DNA of 64,000 nucleotides from Thioalkalivibrio sp. ALMg11. Lineage in GTDB: Bacteria; Pseudomonadota; Gammaproteobacteria; Ectothiorhodospirales; Ectothiorhodospiraceae. Of the stretch, positions 40,097 through 49,024 are shown in pieces (position 1 is the stretch's first letter; each line of letters starts with the position of its first letter). The stretch is from the NCBI RefSeq assembly GCF_000377905.1, contig NZ_KB898871.1:464229-528228 (forward strand), read 5' to 3'. Under the pieces are notes generated by a model, which was not told where the DNA came from, did no database searches, and saw only the letters and a program-made list of their open reading frames with translations. A program made the position numbers and the translations under genes.

Positions 40097-42273
40097 AATG
40101 GATCAAGCGCCTGCTGGGCCTGATCGCCGTACTGATCCTGCTGGTCGTGATCGTGGCCGCCTACCTGCTGATCACCTTCGATGCGAATGATTACAAGGAG
40201 CGCATCGAAGCCGAGGTGCAGGAAGCGACCGGTCGCGAGCTGACCCTCTCCGGGCCGATCGGCCTGACCCTGTTCCCCAGCCTTGGGCTGCGTCTGGAAG
40301 AGGTGCGCTTCGGCAATGCCGAGGGCTTTGGCGACGAGCCGTTCGCCGAGATCGACGTGGTGGACGTCGCGGTGGCGGTGATGCCGCTGCTGCGCCGCGA
40401 GCTGGAGGTCCAACGCGTGGAGGCCGACGGCGTGCGCCTGAATCTGGCGCGCGACGAGCAGGGCCGCAACAACTGGGACGACCTGCTGGAGCACGCCGGC
40501 GAAGCGCGCGATGACGCCGTGGGTGCGGATGATGAGGAGCGCACCGAGACCGAGACGCGCCTGGCGCTGCAGCGCATCGATGTGGCCGGGATCTCCCTGA
40601 CCAATGCCCGTGTGCGCTGGGATGACCGCGAGACCGGCATGCAGGCCACCCTGGAGCCGTTCGAGCTGCAGATTGGTCGCTTCCGTCCGGGCATCGAGAC
40701 GCGGCTGGATCTGGAAGCGGTCGTGCGCGCCGAGGGCGGTGATCTGGCCGAACCGGTGGAGCTCGCGCTCGATCTCGGCGGCCTGCTGAACGTGGATTTG
40801 CTCAACGAGCGCTACTCCGTGCGCCGCCTGAACGCGACCCTTGGCCTTGATGGTGGCGGCCTGCCGCGCGCCGTGGGCATGACCCTGGAGACCGACGTTG
40901 CCCTGGAGATGGCCGACGCGATGTCCCTGCGCCTGGAGCGCCTCACACTGGGGGTTTCCAGCGTGCGCATGACCGGGTTTGCCGAACTGTCCGATCTGGG
41001 GGGCGAGCAGCCGCAGGTTCGCACCGAGATGCGAACCAACACCTTCAACCTGAAGGACGTCCTGACAGACCTGGGGATGGACGCGCCCGCGACCAATGAC
41101 CCCGATGCCTTGTCCCGCATCGCGCTCGATTTCTCCGCGCGGGGCAACTTCCAGGAACTGAACATGGACCCGTTCCTGATCACCGTGGACGACGCCATGC
41201 TGAGCGGCTCCGCCGGCTGGGACGGGAGCGGCGAGCGGCCCCTGATCCGCTTCGATGTTTCCGGCGAGCGCCTGAACCTCGACCGTTACTTGCCGCCGGA
41301 GCTGGAAGAGGCGCGCACGGAGAACGGTAACGGCGAGCGTGATGCCGACGAGGACATCGCCATCGAACTGCCGCTGGAGGCCCTGCGCAGCGTCGATGTG
41401 GATGGCAGCGCGGCACTCGGCCGCCTCGACGTGATGGGCATGGTCCTGCGCAACATCGAGTTGCAGATCCGCGCCGAGGCCGGTGACTGGAATATCCAGC
41501 CCCTGAATGCCGAGGCCTACGACGGCGAACTGACCAGCCGTCTGCGCCTGGATGCCCGCCACGACGCTCCGCGTTACGAGCTGGCGGCCGATCTGCAGGG
41601 CCTGGATATCGGTGCCCTGCTGGAAGACTTTCAGGGTGACGATGCGCGCCTGATGGGTACCGGCAACCTGGAACTGGATATCACCACCCGCGGTGAACTC
41701 CTGAGCCAGCTGAAGGGTGCCCTGAACGGCAGCGGCAACATGCGCTTCGAGGATGGTGCGGTACGCGGTATCAATGTGGCGCAGATCATCCGCCGGGCCG
41801 AGGCCCGCCTGCGCGGCGAGCAGCTGGAAGATGAAGAACCCAACCAGACCGACTTCAGCGAACTGACCGGCAGCTTCAATATTCGCGACGGCGTGGTGCA
41901 CAACGAGGATCTGGAGGCCAGCTCGCCGCTGTTGCGGGTAGGCGGCCAGGGCCAGGCCGACCTGAACGACGACACGCTGGATTACCGTGTAAACACCACG
42001 ATTGTCGGCACGCTGGAGGGCCAGGGTGGCCGCGAACTGGATGATCTGCGGGGCGTGACCCTGCCGATCCGTATTACCGGGGCGTTTACCGATCCGAGCT
42101 TCCGCCTCGACCTGGAGGACGTCGTGCGCGAGCGCTACGAGGGCGAGGCCCGGGAGCGCGTGCGCGAGGAACAGGATCGAGCCCGCGAGCGCATCGACGA
42201 GGAAGAAGATCGCGTACGCGAGCGCATCGATCAGGAGTCCGAAGGCCTTCTTGATCGTCTGCGCAATCGCTGA
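40093..42273 (+). CDS. asmA: AsmA family protein
   Basis: 726 residues; the ATG overlaps the moaC stop (ATGA). One N-terminal membrane anchor ([20 protein letters not shown]), then the AsmA repeats: [40 protein letters not shown] near the N-terminus and [20 protein letters not shown] near the C-terminus. The last 50 residues are a charged EER/DRARER helix. AsmA-like proteins are periplasm-spanning beta-groove proteins linked to lipid transport and outer-membrane assembly. Confidence 0.93.
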   Translation: MKWIKRLLGLIAVLILLVVIVAAYLLITFDANDYKERIEAEVQEATGRELTLSGPIGLTLFPSLGLRLEEVRFGNAEGFGDEPFAEIDVVDVAVAVMPLLRRELEVQRVEADGVRLNLARDEQGRNNWDDLLEHAGEARDDAVGADDEERTETETRLALQRIDVAGISLTNARVRWDDRETGMQATLEPFELQIGRFRPGIETRLDLEAVVRAEGGDLAEPVELALDLGGLLNVDLLNERYSVRRLNATLGLDGGGLPRAVGMTLETDVALEMADAMSLRLERLTLGVSSVRMTGFAELSDLGGEQPQVRTEMRTNTFNLKDVLTDLGMDAPATNDPDALSRIALDFSARGNFQELNMDPFLITVDDAMLSGSAGWDGSGERPLIRFDVSGERLNLDRYLPPELEEARTENGNGERDADEDIAIELPLEALRSVDVDGSAALGRLDVMGMVLRNIELQIRAEAGDWNIQPLNAEAYDGELTSRLRLDARHDAPRYELAADLQGLDIGALLEDFQGDDARLMGTGNLELDITTRGELLSQLKGALNGSGNMRFEDGAVRGINVAQIIRRAEARLRGEQLEDEEPNQTDFSELTGSFNIRDGVVHNEDLEASSPLLRVGGQGQADLNDDTLDYRVNTTIVGTLEGQGGRELDDLRGVTLPIRITGAFTDPSFRLDLEDVVRERYEGEARERVREEQDRARERIDEEEDRVRERIDQESEGLLDRLRNR

Positions 42274-42320
42274 TCCATTGCGCCCCCGTGTACCGCACGG
42301 GGTCGCGAACCCTGCCGACC

Positions 42321-43362
<1,042 letters not shown>

Positions 43363-43379
<17 letters not shown>

Positions 43380-43638
43380 CTGCGTAAAACTCGGCAAAGA
43401 GTCTGACGGGCTCGACTTCCCGCCCTATCCCGGCGAGATGGGCAAGAAGATCTACCTGAACGTGTCCAAGGAGGCCTGGCAGGCCTGGCTGAGCCACCAG
43501 ACCATGCTGATCAACGAATACCGCCTGACCCCGGTCGATCCCAAGGCGCGCAAGTTCCTCGAAGAAGAAATGGAGAAGTTCCTGTTCGGCGACGGCTCGG
43601 AAAAGCCGGACGGCTTCGTCGACCCGAACGCCTCCTGA
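43363..43638 (+). CDS. yggX: Fe(2+)-trafficking protein YggX
   Basis: 91 residues: [66 protein letters not shown]. The single conserved Cys is present. Its ATG lies 16 bases inside mutY in another frame, as in E. coli. Protects Fe–S proteins, including MutY, from oxidative damage. Confidence 0.97.
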
Positions 43639-43748
43639 GTCGCGGTTTTCAGCGGCTCGTATCGATCTTGCGGTCCGGTGCGCTTGACGTGGAGCCGCCG
43701 GACGGCTTTAATACCGCCCTTCGTCCGCAGGACGATCCCCCGAAGTAT

Positions 43749-43824
43749 GGCCGGGTAGCTCAGTCGGTAGAGCAGGGGATTGAAAATCCCCGTGTCGGCG
43801 GTTCGATTCCGTCCCCGGCCACCA
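43749..43824 (+). tRNA. tRNA-Phe(GAA)
   Basis: A complete cloverleaf: acceptor GGCCGGG/CCCGGCC, D-arm GCTCAGTCGGTAGAGC, anticodon arm GGGGATTGAAAATCCCC with GAA, T-arm GGCGGTTCGATTCCGTC, and encoded CCA. Confidence 0.98.
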
Positions 43825-43938
43825 TTATTTTTCCCGTAGCACCATCCGCCCCATCAATAAGCGTTGGCCGTGTCTGTGTATGGGCCGCCCGACCTGCGTC
43901 GCGTCTGCATGTGATCGGGTACTTGATCCGACGTTGAA
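43825..43938 (+). pseudogene. Decayed copy of the def upstream region and 5' end
   Basis: From the tRNA 3' end onward the sequence tracks the region 44806–44912 (def leader and first ~27 codons): CACCAT, GCGTT.GCCGT, ATGGG, GACCTGCGTCGC, CTGC, CGGGTAC. Start codon lost and frame broken. A duplication scar. Confidence 0.75.
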
Positions 43939-43959
43939 TGTCTCTGAACCGCCTGATGG

Positions 43960-44220
43960 CTATGCGGCCGATTCATGCTCGACATCCCAGCCCGGGAATA
44001 CGAGTACGGCGGGGTGGCAGCGCAGTGCCCTTGCCAGGACCTTGGCGCGATCAACACCGAGACGTACACGGCCATTCTCGATGGCCGAAATGGTGGACTG
44101 CGGGATGCCGGAGGCCTTCGCGAGGTCGTTCTGGCTCATTTCCTGAAGCTCACGCAGGATCCGAACCGACTCGCCAACCGAAACTTCGACCCTTTTCTTT
44201 ACCTTGCGATAATCACTCAT
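43960..44220 (-). CDS. XRE-family antitoxin
   Basis: 86 residues with a helix-turn-helix (VRILRELQEMSQNDLAKASG and IPQSTISAIENGRVRLGVDR) and a C-terminal dimerisation tail. ATG at 44220 is 1 base after the original toxin stop codon, the layout of toxin-first type II modules. It would neutralise the RelE-like toxin and repress the operon. The toxin gene is broken, so the antitoxin may now be only a regulator or in decay. Confidence 0.85.
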   Translation of the reverse strand: MSDYRKVKKRVEVSVGESVRILRELQEMSQNDLAKASGIPQSTISAIENGRVRLGVDRAKVLARALRCHPAVLVFPGWDVEHESAA

Positions 44221-44221
44221 G

Positions 44222-44667
44222 TCACGTCCTCCCGTAGTCGTGGGGAGTCACCTTCTCGACCTCGAGCCCGGATATTTCATGAATTGCACGCGCTCTCGCT
44301 TGTCTCTTGGCCACACAAGGAATTTTCCTCAGTCGGCCGTATCGCCCAATACGGCATTCCTTCGGGAAATCCCTTGTGTGGCCAATATCCTGCGCGATCA
44401 TCACGCGAATTCATGAAACATCCGAGCTAGAAGAACCTTGTTCTTCTCCACCCGGTAAATGACGCGGTACTGGAGGTTCAGACGAGACGACCGGAAGCCC
44501 TTCCACTTGCCCGATAAAGCTTCGTCGTTGAAGCCCCGAATCTGCCGCAACCCCTGCGGACCGGAGATGGTGACAATGTCCTTCCACTTCTCATACCGCT
44601 TCTGAACTTCAGCAGGGGCCGCTGCAAGGTTCTTCTCCACCCGCATGTGCTCATAGACATCCCACAT
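44222..44667 (-). pseudogene. RelE/ParE-superfamily toxin split by a miniature element
   Basis: The readable N-terminal part (44401–44667, 88 residues) has EKWKDIVTISGPQGLRQIRG, LSGKWKGFRSSRLNLQYRVI and YRVEKNKVLLARMFHE, a RelE-like fold, then ends FA-stop inside an inserted element. After the element the same gene resumes in another frame as ISGLEVEKVTPHDYGRT, the usual toxin C-terminus (VTPHDY). Removing 44276–44409 (one TTCATGAA copy plus insert, 134 bp) gives a continuous 103-residue toxin ending one base before the antitoxin ATG. Whether the shortened form is active is unknown. Confidence 0.75.
44284..44409. mobile_element. 126-bp palindromic miniature element in the toxin gene
   Basis: Nearly the whole insert is an imperfect inverted repeat (e.g. 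TTGGCCACACAAGGAATTTT and AAATCCCTTGTGTGGCCAA) with a GCCGTAT/ATACGGC core, flanked by identical TTCATGAA (44276–44283 and 44410–44417). No open gene; a non-autonomous (MITE-like) element is the best reading. Confidence 0.7.
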
Positions 44668-44702
44668 ACTAAATAAAGTATGTATGCTAAATATGGTATG
44701 TC
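44666..44702 (-). promoter_or_regulatory. AT-rich TA operon promoter/operator
   Basis: ACATAC…GTATGT inverted repeat with an AT-rich centre and a nearby GGTATGT copy, right before the toxin ATG. Fits autoregulation by the antitoxin. Confidence 0.5.
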
Positions 44703-44705
44703 AAG

Positions 44706-44748
44706 TTCGACATCCCGACGCGGGTTCCGAATACGGCAAGGTGGCAGC
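44706..44748 (-). pseudogene. Fragment of a second antitoxin 3' end
   Basis: TTCGACATCCC…, CGGGTTCCGAATACGGC and GGTGGCAGC match 43979–44022 (the end of the antitoxin gene) with small indels. Suggests an earlier, now lost, TA copy. Confidence 0.55.
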
Positions 44749-44780
44749 TAGAAAGGTGCGTTACCTCTTCTTCTGAGGAC

Positions 44781-44805
44781 GGTTCAATTCTGTCCCCGGC
44801 CACCA
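44781..44805 (+). tRNA. tRNA-Phe 3' fragment
   Basis: GGTTCAATTCTGTCCCCGGC then CACCA copies the 3' end of tRNA-Phe (43800–43824) with two changes. Lies just before def and marks the right edge of the TA island. Confidence 0.85.
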
Positions 44806-44832
44806 TTATTCCCCCTGTGGCACCATCTCCCC

Positions 44833-45369
44833 ATGAGCGTTCGCCGTATCCTGCGCATGGGACACCCCGACCTGCGTCGCACCTGCGACCCGGTACCCGA
44901 ATCCGATTTTGACAGCCCCCGGCTGCACGCCCTGGTGGACGACCTGGTCGACACCATGCACGCCAACGAAGGGCTCGGCCTGGCCGCCGCCCAGATCGGT
45001 GTGCCGCAACGCGTGGCCGTGATCGAGATCCAGCCCGGTAACAGCCGCTACCCCGATGCCGTGCCCACCGGCCGCCTGGTTCTCGTCAACCCGGCCGTGA
45101 CCGTGCTCGACCCGACGCCGCAGCGCTACTGGGAAGGCTGCCTCTCCGTACCCGGCCTGCGTGGCGAAGTCGCGCGACCGCGGCACATTGCCGTGGACTA
45201 CCGCGAGCCGGACGGAACGCCCCGCCACCTGGAGCCCGAAGGCTTTCTCGCCACCGTCTTCCAGCACGAGATCGATCACCTCGACGGCAAGCTCTACATC
45301 GACCGCCTCACCGACACCACGCGCCTCGCCTTCCTCGACGAATACCGCGAATTCCACGCCGAAGCGTAG
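44833..45369 (+). CDS. def: Peptide deformylase
   Basis: 178 residues. Motif 1 GLGLAAAQIG, motif 2 EGCLSVPG with metal Cys, motif 3 FQHEIDHLDG with the two His and catalytic Glu. Removes the N-formyl group from new proteins. No fmt follows, unlike in enterics, so this may be a stand-alone or second deformylase. Overlaps the end of the TA island. Confidence 0.95.
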   Translation: MSVRRILRMGHPDLRRTCDPVPESDFDSPRLHALVDDLVDTMHANEGLGLAAAQIGVPQRVAVIEIQPGNSRYPDAVPTGRLVLVNPAVTVLDPTPQRYWEGCLSVPGLRGEVARPRHIAVDYREPDGTPRHLEPEGFLATVFQHEIDHLDGKLYIDRLTDTTRLAFLDEYREFHAEA

Positions 45370-45372
45370 GCC

Positions 45373-45792
45373 TCACGCCCGGCCGAGGCACGGCCAGGCG
45401 TTGCGCACTACCTCTGCTCCCAGCGCGTCCAGCAGCGGGTGCGCAGCCAGGCCGAGCAGGCCATCGGTTAGAGGATTCTCGCCGCCGCAGCGCACGGCCA
45501 GCTGCAGATGCGTACCACGCCCACTCGGAGTCAGCCGGTAACAGCCCTCGCAGGACAACCCGGCCAGCGCGCGCCAGCCGAGCAGACGCGGCGGGACCGC
45601 GACCAGCACCTCTACGTCGAACGCCAGCGGCACCCCGGCCACCCGCACACGCCAGCGGTAGCGCTCGGGCCCGACGCAGGTGATGGACTCGATGGCCTCG
45701 CTGTAGGCGGCGAACGCCTCCACCCGGGCCATCAACTCGAACACCGCCTCCGGAGCAGCGTCGATCTCCATCTCGTGGTGGATCACCGACAT
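45373..45792 (-). CDS. SRPBCC (START/Coq10-like) family protein
   Basis: 139 residues: VIHHEMEIDAAPEAVFELM, VEAFAAYSEAIESITCVGPE, RVRVAGVPLAFDVEVLV, ALAGLSCEGCYRLTPS, GTHLQLAVRCGGENPLT. The N-terminal strand–helix layout is that of the START-like lipid or quinone-binding fold. Substrate unknown. Convergent with def, 3 bases between the genes. Confidence 0.8.
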   Translation of the reverse strand: MSVIHHEMEIDAAPEAVFELMARVEAFAAYSEAIESITCVGPERYRWRVRVAGVPLAFDVEVLVAVPPRLLGWRALAGLSCEGCYRLTPSGRGTHLQLAVRCGGENPLTDGLLGLAAHPLLDALGAEVVRNAWPCLGRA

Positions 45793-45850
45793 CAACCACC
45801 GCTCCGGGTTGCAGGATCGCCGCCGGGTGGACCCGGCGCCCTAGGCCCAG

Positions 45851-46455
45851 TCAGTCGTGCACGATGATGCGGGAGCCCGCGGCGTCGATATCCACGCGGG
45901 AGCTGGAGTAGGCGCAGGCCTTCGCGATGTCCTAAAGGGAAACACTGACCCATGTACACGCTCGCGCTCGAGTCGCTTTTGCGTGCGAACAAGGCGCGGT
46001 GACTGCCGTGCAGTCATTCTGCACAAAGGAGCCGCAACGCCGTGCGCGCGCAAAAGCGGCCGAGCCGCTGCATTCAATCGCTTGTGGGGTTGGCACCCCA
46101 GGCTCCCCGATCCTGCGTTGCGGCCCTTGCCGGTAGAACCACTACCGGCTGCGCACCGCGCCTTGTCTCGGAAAACCTAGGGTACCAACGCGAGTGTGTA
46201 CATGGATCAGTGTTTCCCTGGCCCCGGCATGTCATTGAGCTCCGCCAGACGATGCAGCAGGCTGCCGCCCTCGCAGTCACGCGGGATGCCGTTGTCGTCC
46301 AGCGTGCAGCCGAATTCGCCCCCGTTCACCGACCAGTCCATGTCGGCCGGCATCTTCAACACCACCGGTCCCTCGTGCATCACCTGGAGCTTCGCCCGCA
46401 TGGCGTTCTTGCCGTCTTGCCAGTCGAGGACCGGCATGTTGTCTACGCTGCGCAT
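45851..46455 (-). pseudogene. 100-codon unknown gene split by a miniature element
   Basis: N-terminal 77 codons (46229–46455: MRSVDNMPVLDWQDGKNAMR…, DWSVNGGEFGCTLDDNGIP, LLHRLAELND) run into the element and stop at 46207. After the element, codons IAKACAYSSSRVDIDAAGSR and IIVHD complete the gene to a stop at 45851. Deleting 302 bp (element plus one ATGTC copy) yields an uninterrupted 100-residue frame. The family is not recognised; a GGCACATC… AGGAGG ribosome site precedes the ATG. Confidence 0.75.
45932..46228. mobile_element. 297-bp MITE-like element
   Basis: Terminal inverted repeats AGGGAAACACTGACCCATGT (45936…) and ACATGGATCAGTGTTTCCCT (…46219) continue about 30 bp each; 5-bp direct repeats ATGTC flank it at 45927–45931 and 46229–46233. 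No transposase, so it is non-autonomous. Confidence 0.75.
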
Positions 46456-46597
46456 GATGTGCCTCCTTCGCGATTCCGCGAGGTTGCAACGGATTTCGCC
46501 GGGTCGTTCCCTGCCCCTCTCCCTTGACGCTAGACCCCCTCCTGGCAGCGGTCAAAGGTTACTCCGGCAGCCATGGAGAAGGGCTGAACCGGTCGTT

Positions 46598-46656
46598 CAT
46601 CGACGCCTAGCTCACCGAGCGAGCGATAGCGAGTCCGGTGCAACTATTTGTTAAAT
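46598..46656 (-). repeat. attC-like site after the HNH cassette
   Basis: Minus strand: ATTTAAC (R'') at 46650–46656, a GCACCGGACTCGC…GCTCGGTGAGC stem, TAGGC, then GTCGATG in the R' place. R'' is one base off the complement of this cassette's first bases (GTTCAAT). R' is degenerate. Confidence 0.55.
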
Positions 46657-47342
46657 TGTGATTCATGGTTCTTGTAATATACTGAGCTGCCCGCCCAATT
46701 TGACACAATATTACCCTCGATTTTTCTTATGAGTAAATCCAAGGCAGGAGTGGTAGAGCGCTTTTCATTATTCTTGACGACTCCGCCGGAAACAAATACA
46801 TAACCTTTTTCAAACATATCATCACAGCCCGCCTTGCACATTAAGGCAGCTATATTATCGAAGTCTAGCTTCTCTGACTTAGAACATTCCGATCTTCTCT
46901 TAATGTGTGCAGCGACCAAGAACTCTAATGGGTACTCGTTTTCACAAAGCACACATTTAGCTTTGGTTCGACCGCGTGAAAGGTGGGCGCGAAGAAATGC
47001 TTGCTCCTTTCTTGATTTTGTAATCGAATCAAAATCTAACTCCGCTTCCTCGCTCAATCTTGGAAGTACGCTTTTCGCTGTGACCGGAGGCGAGGTGGAA
47101 TCAGTAAACTCGATGTTATCAGCTGTAATTAGTGATGCCGCCTGATTGATATCAGGACTGGACATTCTTGTCCCTAGGCCAGACCGTACTAATGCTTCAA
47201 GTTCCTCTACCGTATCTACATGAACATAGTCAACTTCAAATCGCGATGGGCTAGCCACATATGTTCCGTCTTTATGTCTGTGTGGATATATAGGCTCACC
47301 TTTGTATTCGCCTCTGGACTTGTAAGCTATCAGTTTGCTCAC
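46644..47342 (-). CDS. HNH endonuclease (integron cassette gene)
   Basis: 232 residues from GTG 47342 with GGGAG 7 bases before. The C-terminal half is an HNH domain: CVLCENEYPLEFLVAAHIKR, then DFDNIAALMCKAGCDDMFEK with the Asn and second zinc Cys, followed by GYVFVSGG. The N-terminal half is novel (EPIYPHRHKDGTYVASPSRF). The gene is visibly AT-richer than its neighbours and its stop lies within the attC-like site, as is usual for cassette genes. A restriction-like or toxin nuclease role is plausible. Confidence 0.75.
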   Translation of the reverse strand: MSKLIAYKSRGEYKGEPIYPHRHKDGTYVASPSRFEVDYVHVDTVEELEALVRSGLGTRMSSPDINQAASLITADNIEFTDSTSPPVTAKSVLPRLSEEAELDFDSITKSRKEQAFLRAHLSRGRTKAKCVLCENEYPLEFLVAAHIKRRSECSKSEKLDFDNIAALMCKAGCDDMFEKGYVFVSGGVVKNNEKRSTTPALDLLIRKIEGNIVSNWAGSSVYYKNHESQFNK

Positions 47343-47357
47343 ACACTCTCCCTAGAA

Positions 47358-47417
47358 ATTGAACGCGAGGCTAAGCCGCGCGAGCTTGCGAGCGTCGGCT
47401 TGAGCATCTTGTTATGC
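47358..47417 (-). repeat. attC recombination site between the two cassettes
   Basis: 60 bp. Minus strand: GCATAAC (R''), GCTCAAGCCGACGC (L''), short loop, GCGCGGCTTAGC (L'), then GTTCAAT (R'). L'' and L' pair except for single unpaired C and A, the extrahelical bases typical of attC. GCATAAC is the exact complement of the GTTATGC at the other end of the protease cassette (48159–48165). Confidence 0.8.
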
Positions 47418-47456
47418 ATTCCCCGGTAACCCATATGTGATGTCGAGGACCATCTT

Positions 47457-48140
47457 CTACTGCTTAAGTGAAATCCCGAGAATCACGTTTCTGTCCGTAT
47501 CGCCACTGCAAACGAGCGCTACGGGGTTGCCTTGTGTGTCCAGAATCGGTGCTCCGCTGCATCCTTGAAAATGCTCATGCCCCGGGTGTGGTACAGGGAG
47601 CTCAAACACGTGGTAGTCCCCTTCGGTGCCAACATATTTCAGGCCCGGATACACCCGCATCTCCGTAACCAGTGACGACGGCTCATGAAACTCGGGGAGA
47701 ACCTGGCCGGCGAATCCATACATCTCTTCCGCTCCTGGGGCGATATCGAAATCGGGTTGAAATACTTCTCGAAGAGCCTGGCGTTTTATTGCTCCGGGCG
47801 GGACAATTTCCTGAAAATACGATAGCAGGTCTCCCGCCACCTCCCGGTACGAGAAATCTACTTCCGCGATTTCAGTATCACCTAGCTTCATCTTGCCGAG
47901 ATGGTGAAATCCGCCGGGTTTATATAGCTGAGTTCCCTTTCCCGCCTCATAGCCGACTTCGATCGCCCAGTTTCCGTCACGTTTTGTGGCATGAAACACT
48001 GACAAGATGATCCGAACTCCGAGGTAGTCAATAAGGCATCCGGACGCGATGCCGACCGGATTCCCGTTGCCGTCGATTTTGCGCAGGGGAATACTCGACA
48101 AGAGGAGTCGATCAAGCCACTGCTGTCGATCAAATGCCAT
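47457..48140 (-). CDS. Trypsin-like peptidase (integron cassette gene)
   Basis: 227 residues from ATG 48140 after GCGGAGTGTGTG. No signal peptide, so cytoplasmic. Trypsin-like pattern: ASGCLIDYLGVRIILSVFHA with the probable catalytic His, an Asp in TEIAEVDFSY, and FQGCSGAPILDTQGNPVALV with the catalytic Ser in GCSGAP. Bacterial cytoplasmic trypsin-like domains of this sort are often effectors of conflict systems; here it stands alone in a cassette. Assigned by motif only. Confidence 0.7.
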   Translation of the reverse strand: MAFDRQQWLDRLLLSSIPLRKIDGNGNPVGIASGCLIDYLGVRIILSVFHATKRDGNWAIEVGYEAGKGTQLYKPGGFHHLGKMKLGDTEIAEVDFSYREVAGDLLSYFQEIVPPGAIKRQALREVFQPDFDIAPGAEEMYGFAGQVLPEFHEPSSLVTEMRVYPGLKYVGTEGDYHVFELPVPHPGHEHFQGCSGAPILDTQGNPVALVCSGDTDRNVILGISLKQ

Positions 48141-48158
48141 CACACACTCCGCTTCGAT

Positions 48159-48165
48159 GCATAAC
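48159..48165 (-). other. Cassette junction (R' core)
   Basis: GTTATGC on the minus strand marks the 5' edge of the protease cassette and complements the R'' of its attC at 47411–47417. The preceding cassette or attI cannot be clearly traced. Confidence 0.6.
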
Positions 48166-48508
48166 AGTGGATTCGACAGAATATGTGATATTGATCATAT
48201 GCAGATTCTGCATATTGTGCGCGCGTTCGCTTGTCGCTGATACAGCGTTGAAGACAAACCCTTCTTTTATCATCGTAGTAGGCTTCGCGTCGAGTGGCAG
48301 GGGGCCCGCCCGCTTGTACGAACATGGTCGGATTTTGGTCAAGGACTCACATGGGGCCTCCGGTCCAAGGTGGGTGAGACGGAGGGGCCGACCTTAAAGG
48401 GTTGCGGGTGGACTGAGTTGGGTTGAGACGAGGAGATCGGCGGCACGAGCGTGACAGAGCGCGGTGCTATACAGAATCGGTATATCACCGTGATCGCAGT
48501 GTGGCGTG
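48166..48508. other. Intergenic region between cassette and mutT
   Basis: About 340 bases without a gene. Has a palindrome ATATGCAGATTCTGCATAT (48197–48215). AT-rich near the cassette, GC-rich towards mutT. Presumably carries the mutT–helicase promoter; no clear boxes. Confidence 0.5.
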
Positions 48509-49024
48509 ATGGCCGGAGACACCACGCGTGGCCCGAGAAAGGAGCTTCCTGCGGGAGCTGTGGCGTCGTTCCCTGGTACGATCCGGCCAGAGGCGAACCG
48601 GGAGCCGGTGTTGGAGACGCTCAAGGAAGCGAATCAGGTGGTGGTGGTCTGCGGCATTCTGGAGGATGCACAGGGGCGGATCTTTCTGGCGCGTCGCGGG
48701 GCCGATCAAGCGGTGGCGGGGTATTGGGAATTCCCCGGCGGCAAGGCGGAGCCGGGCGAGAGCCTGGAGGCGGCGTTGTGCCGCGAATTTCGTGAAGAGC
48801 TGACGATGGAGCTCCGGGTGGGGGAGGAGATCGGGCGCACGGCGATTCCGGGTAACGGAAGCCTTGATTTGGTGGCGCTGCGCGCGTGGACGGATGACGA
48901 GAGCCCGGTGCTGACGGTGCACGATCGCTGGTGCTGGGTGTCGCCACTGGAGGCTCGCGGGCTCGAGCTCGCGCCCGCCGATATCCCGTTGCTGGAAGCC
49001 TTTATTGCGGGACGTCCCGCATGA
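48509..49024 (+). CDS. Nudix (MutT-like) nucleoside triphosphate pyrophosphohydrolase
   Basis: 171 residues from ATG 48509; a GTG at 48608 (VLETLKEANQVVVVCGILED) would give a classical 137-residue MutT and is an equally good start. Nudix box GKAEPGESLEAALCREFREE then LTMEL; upstream GRIFLARRGADQAVAGYWEF. Resembles the (d)NTP pyrophosphohydrolase/CTP-like MutT group. The stop overlaps the helicase ATG (ATGA), so the two are made together. Confidence 0.85.
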   Translation: MAGDTTRGPRKELPAGAVASFPGTIRPEANREPVLETLKEANQVVVVCGILEDAQGRIFLARRGADQAVAGYWEFPGGKAEPGESLEAALCREFREELTMELRVGEEIGRTAIPGNGSLDLVALRAWTDDESPVLTVHDRWCWVSPLEARGLELAPADIPLLEAFIAGRPA

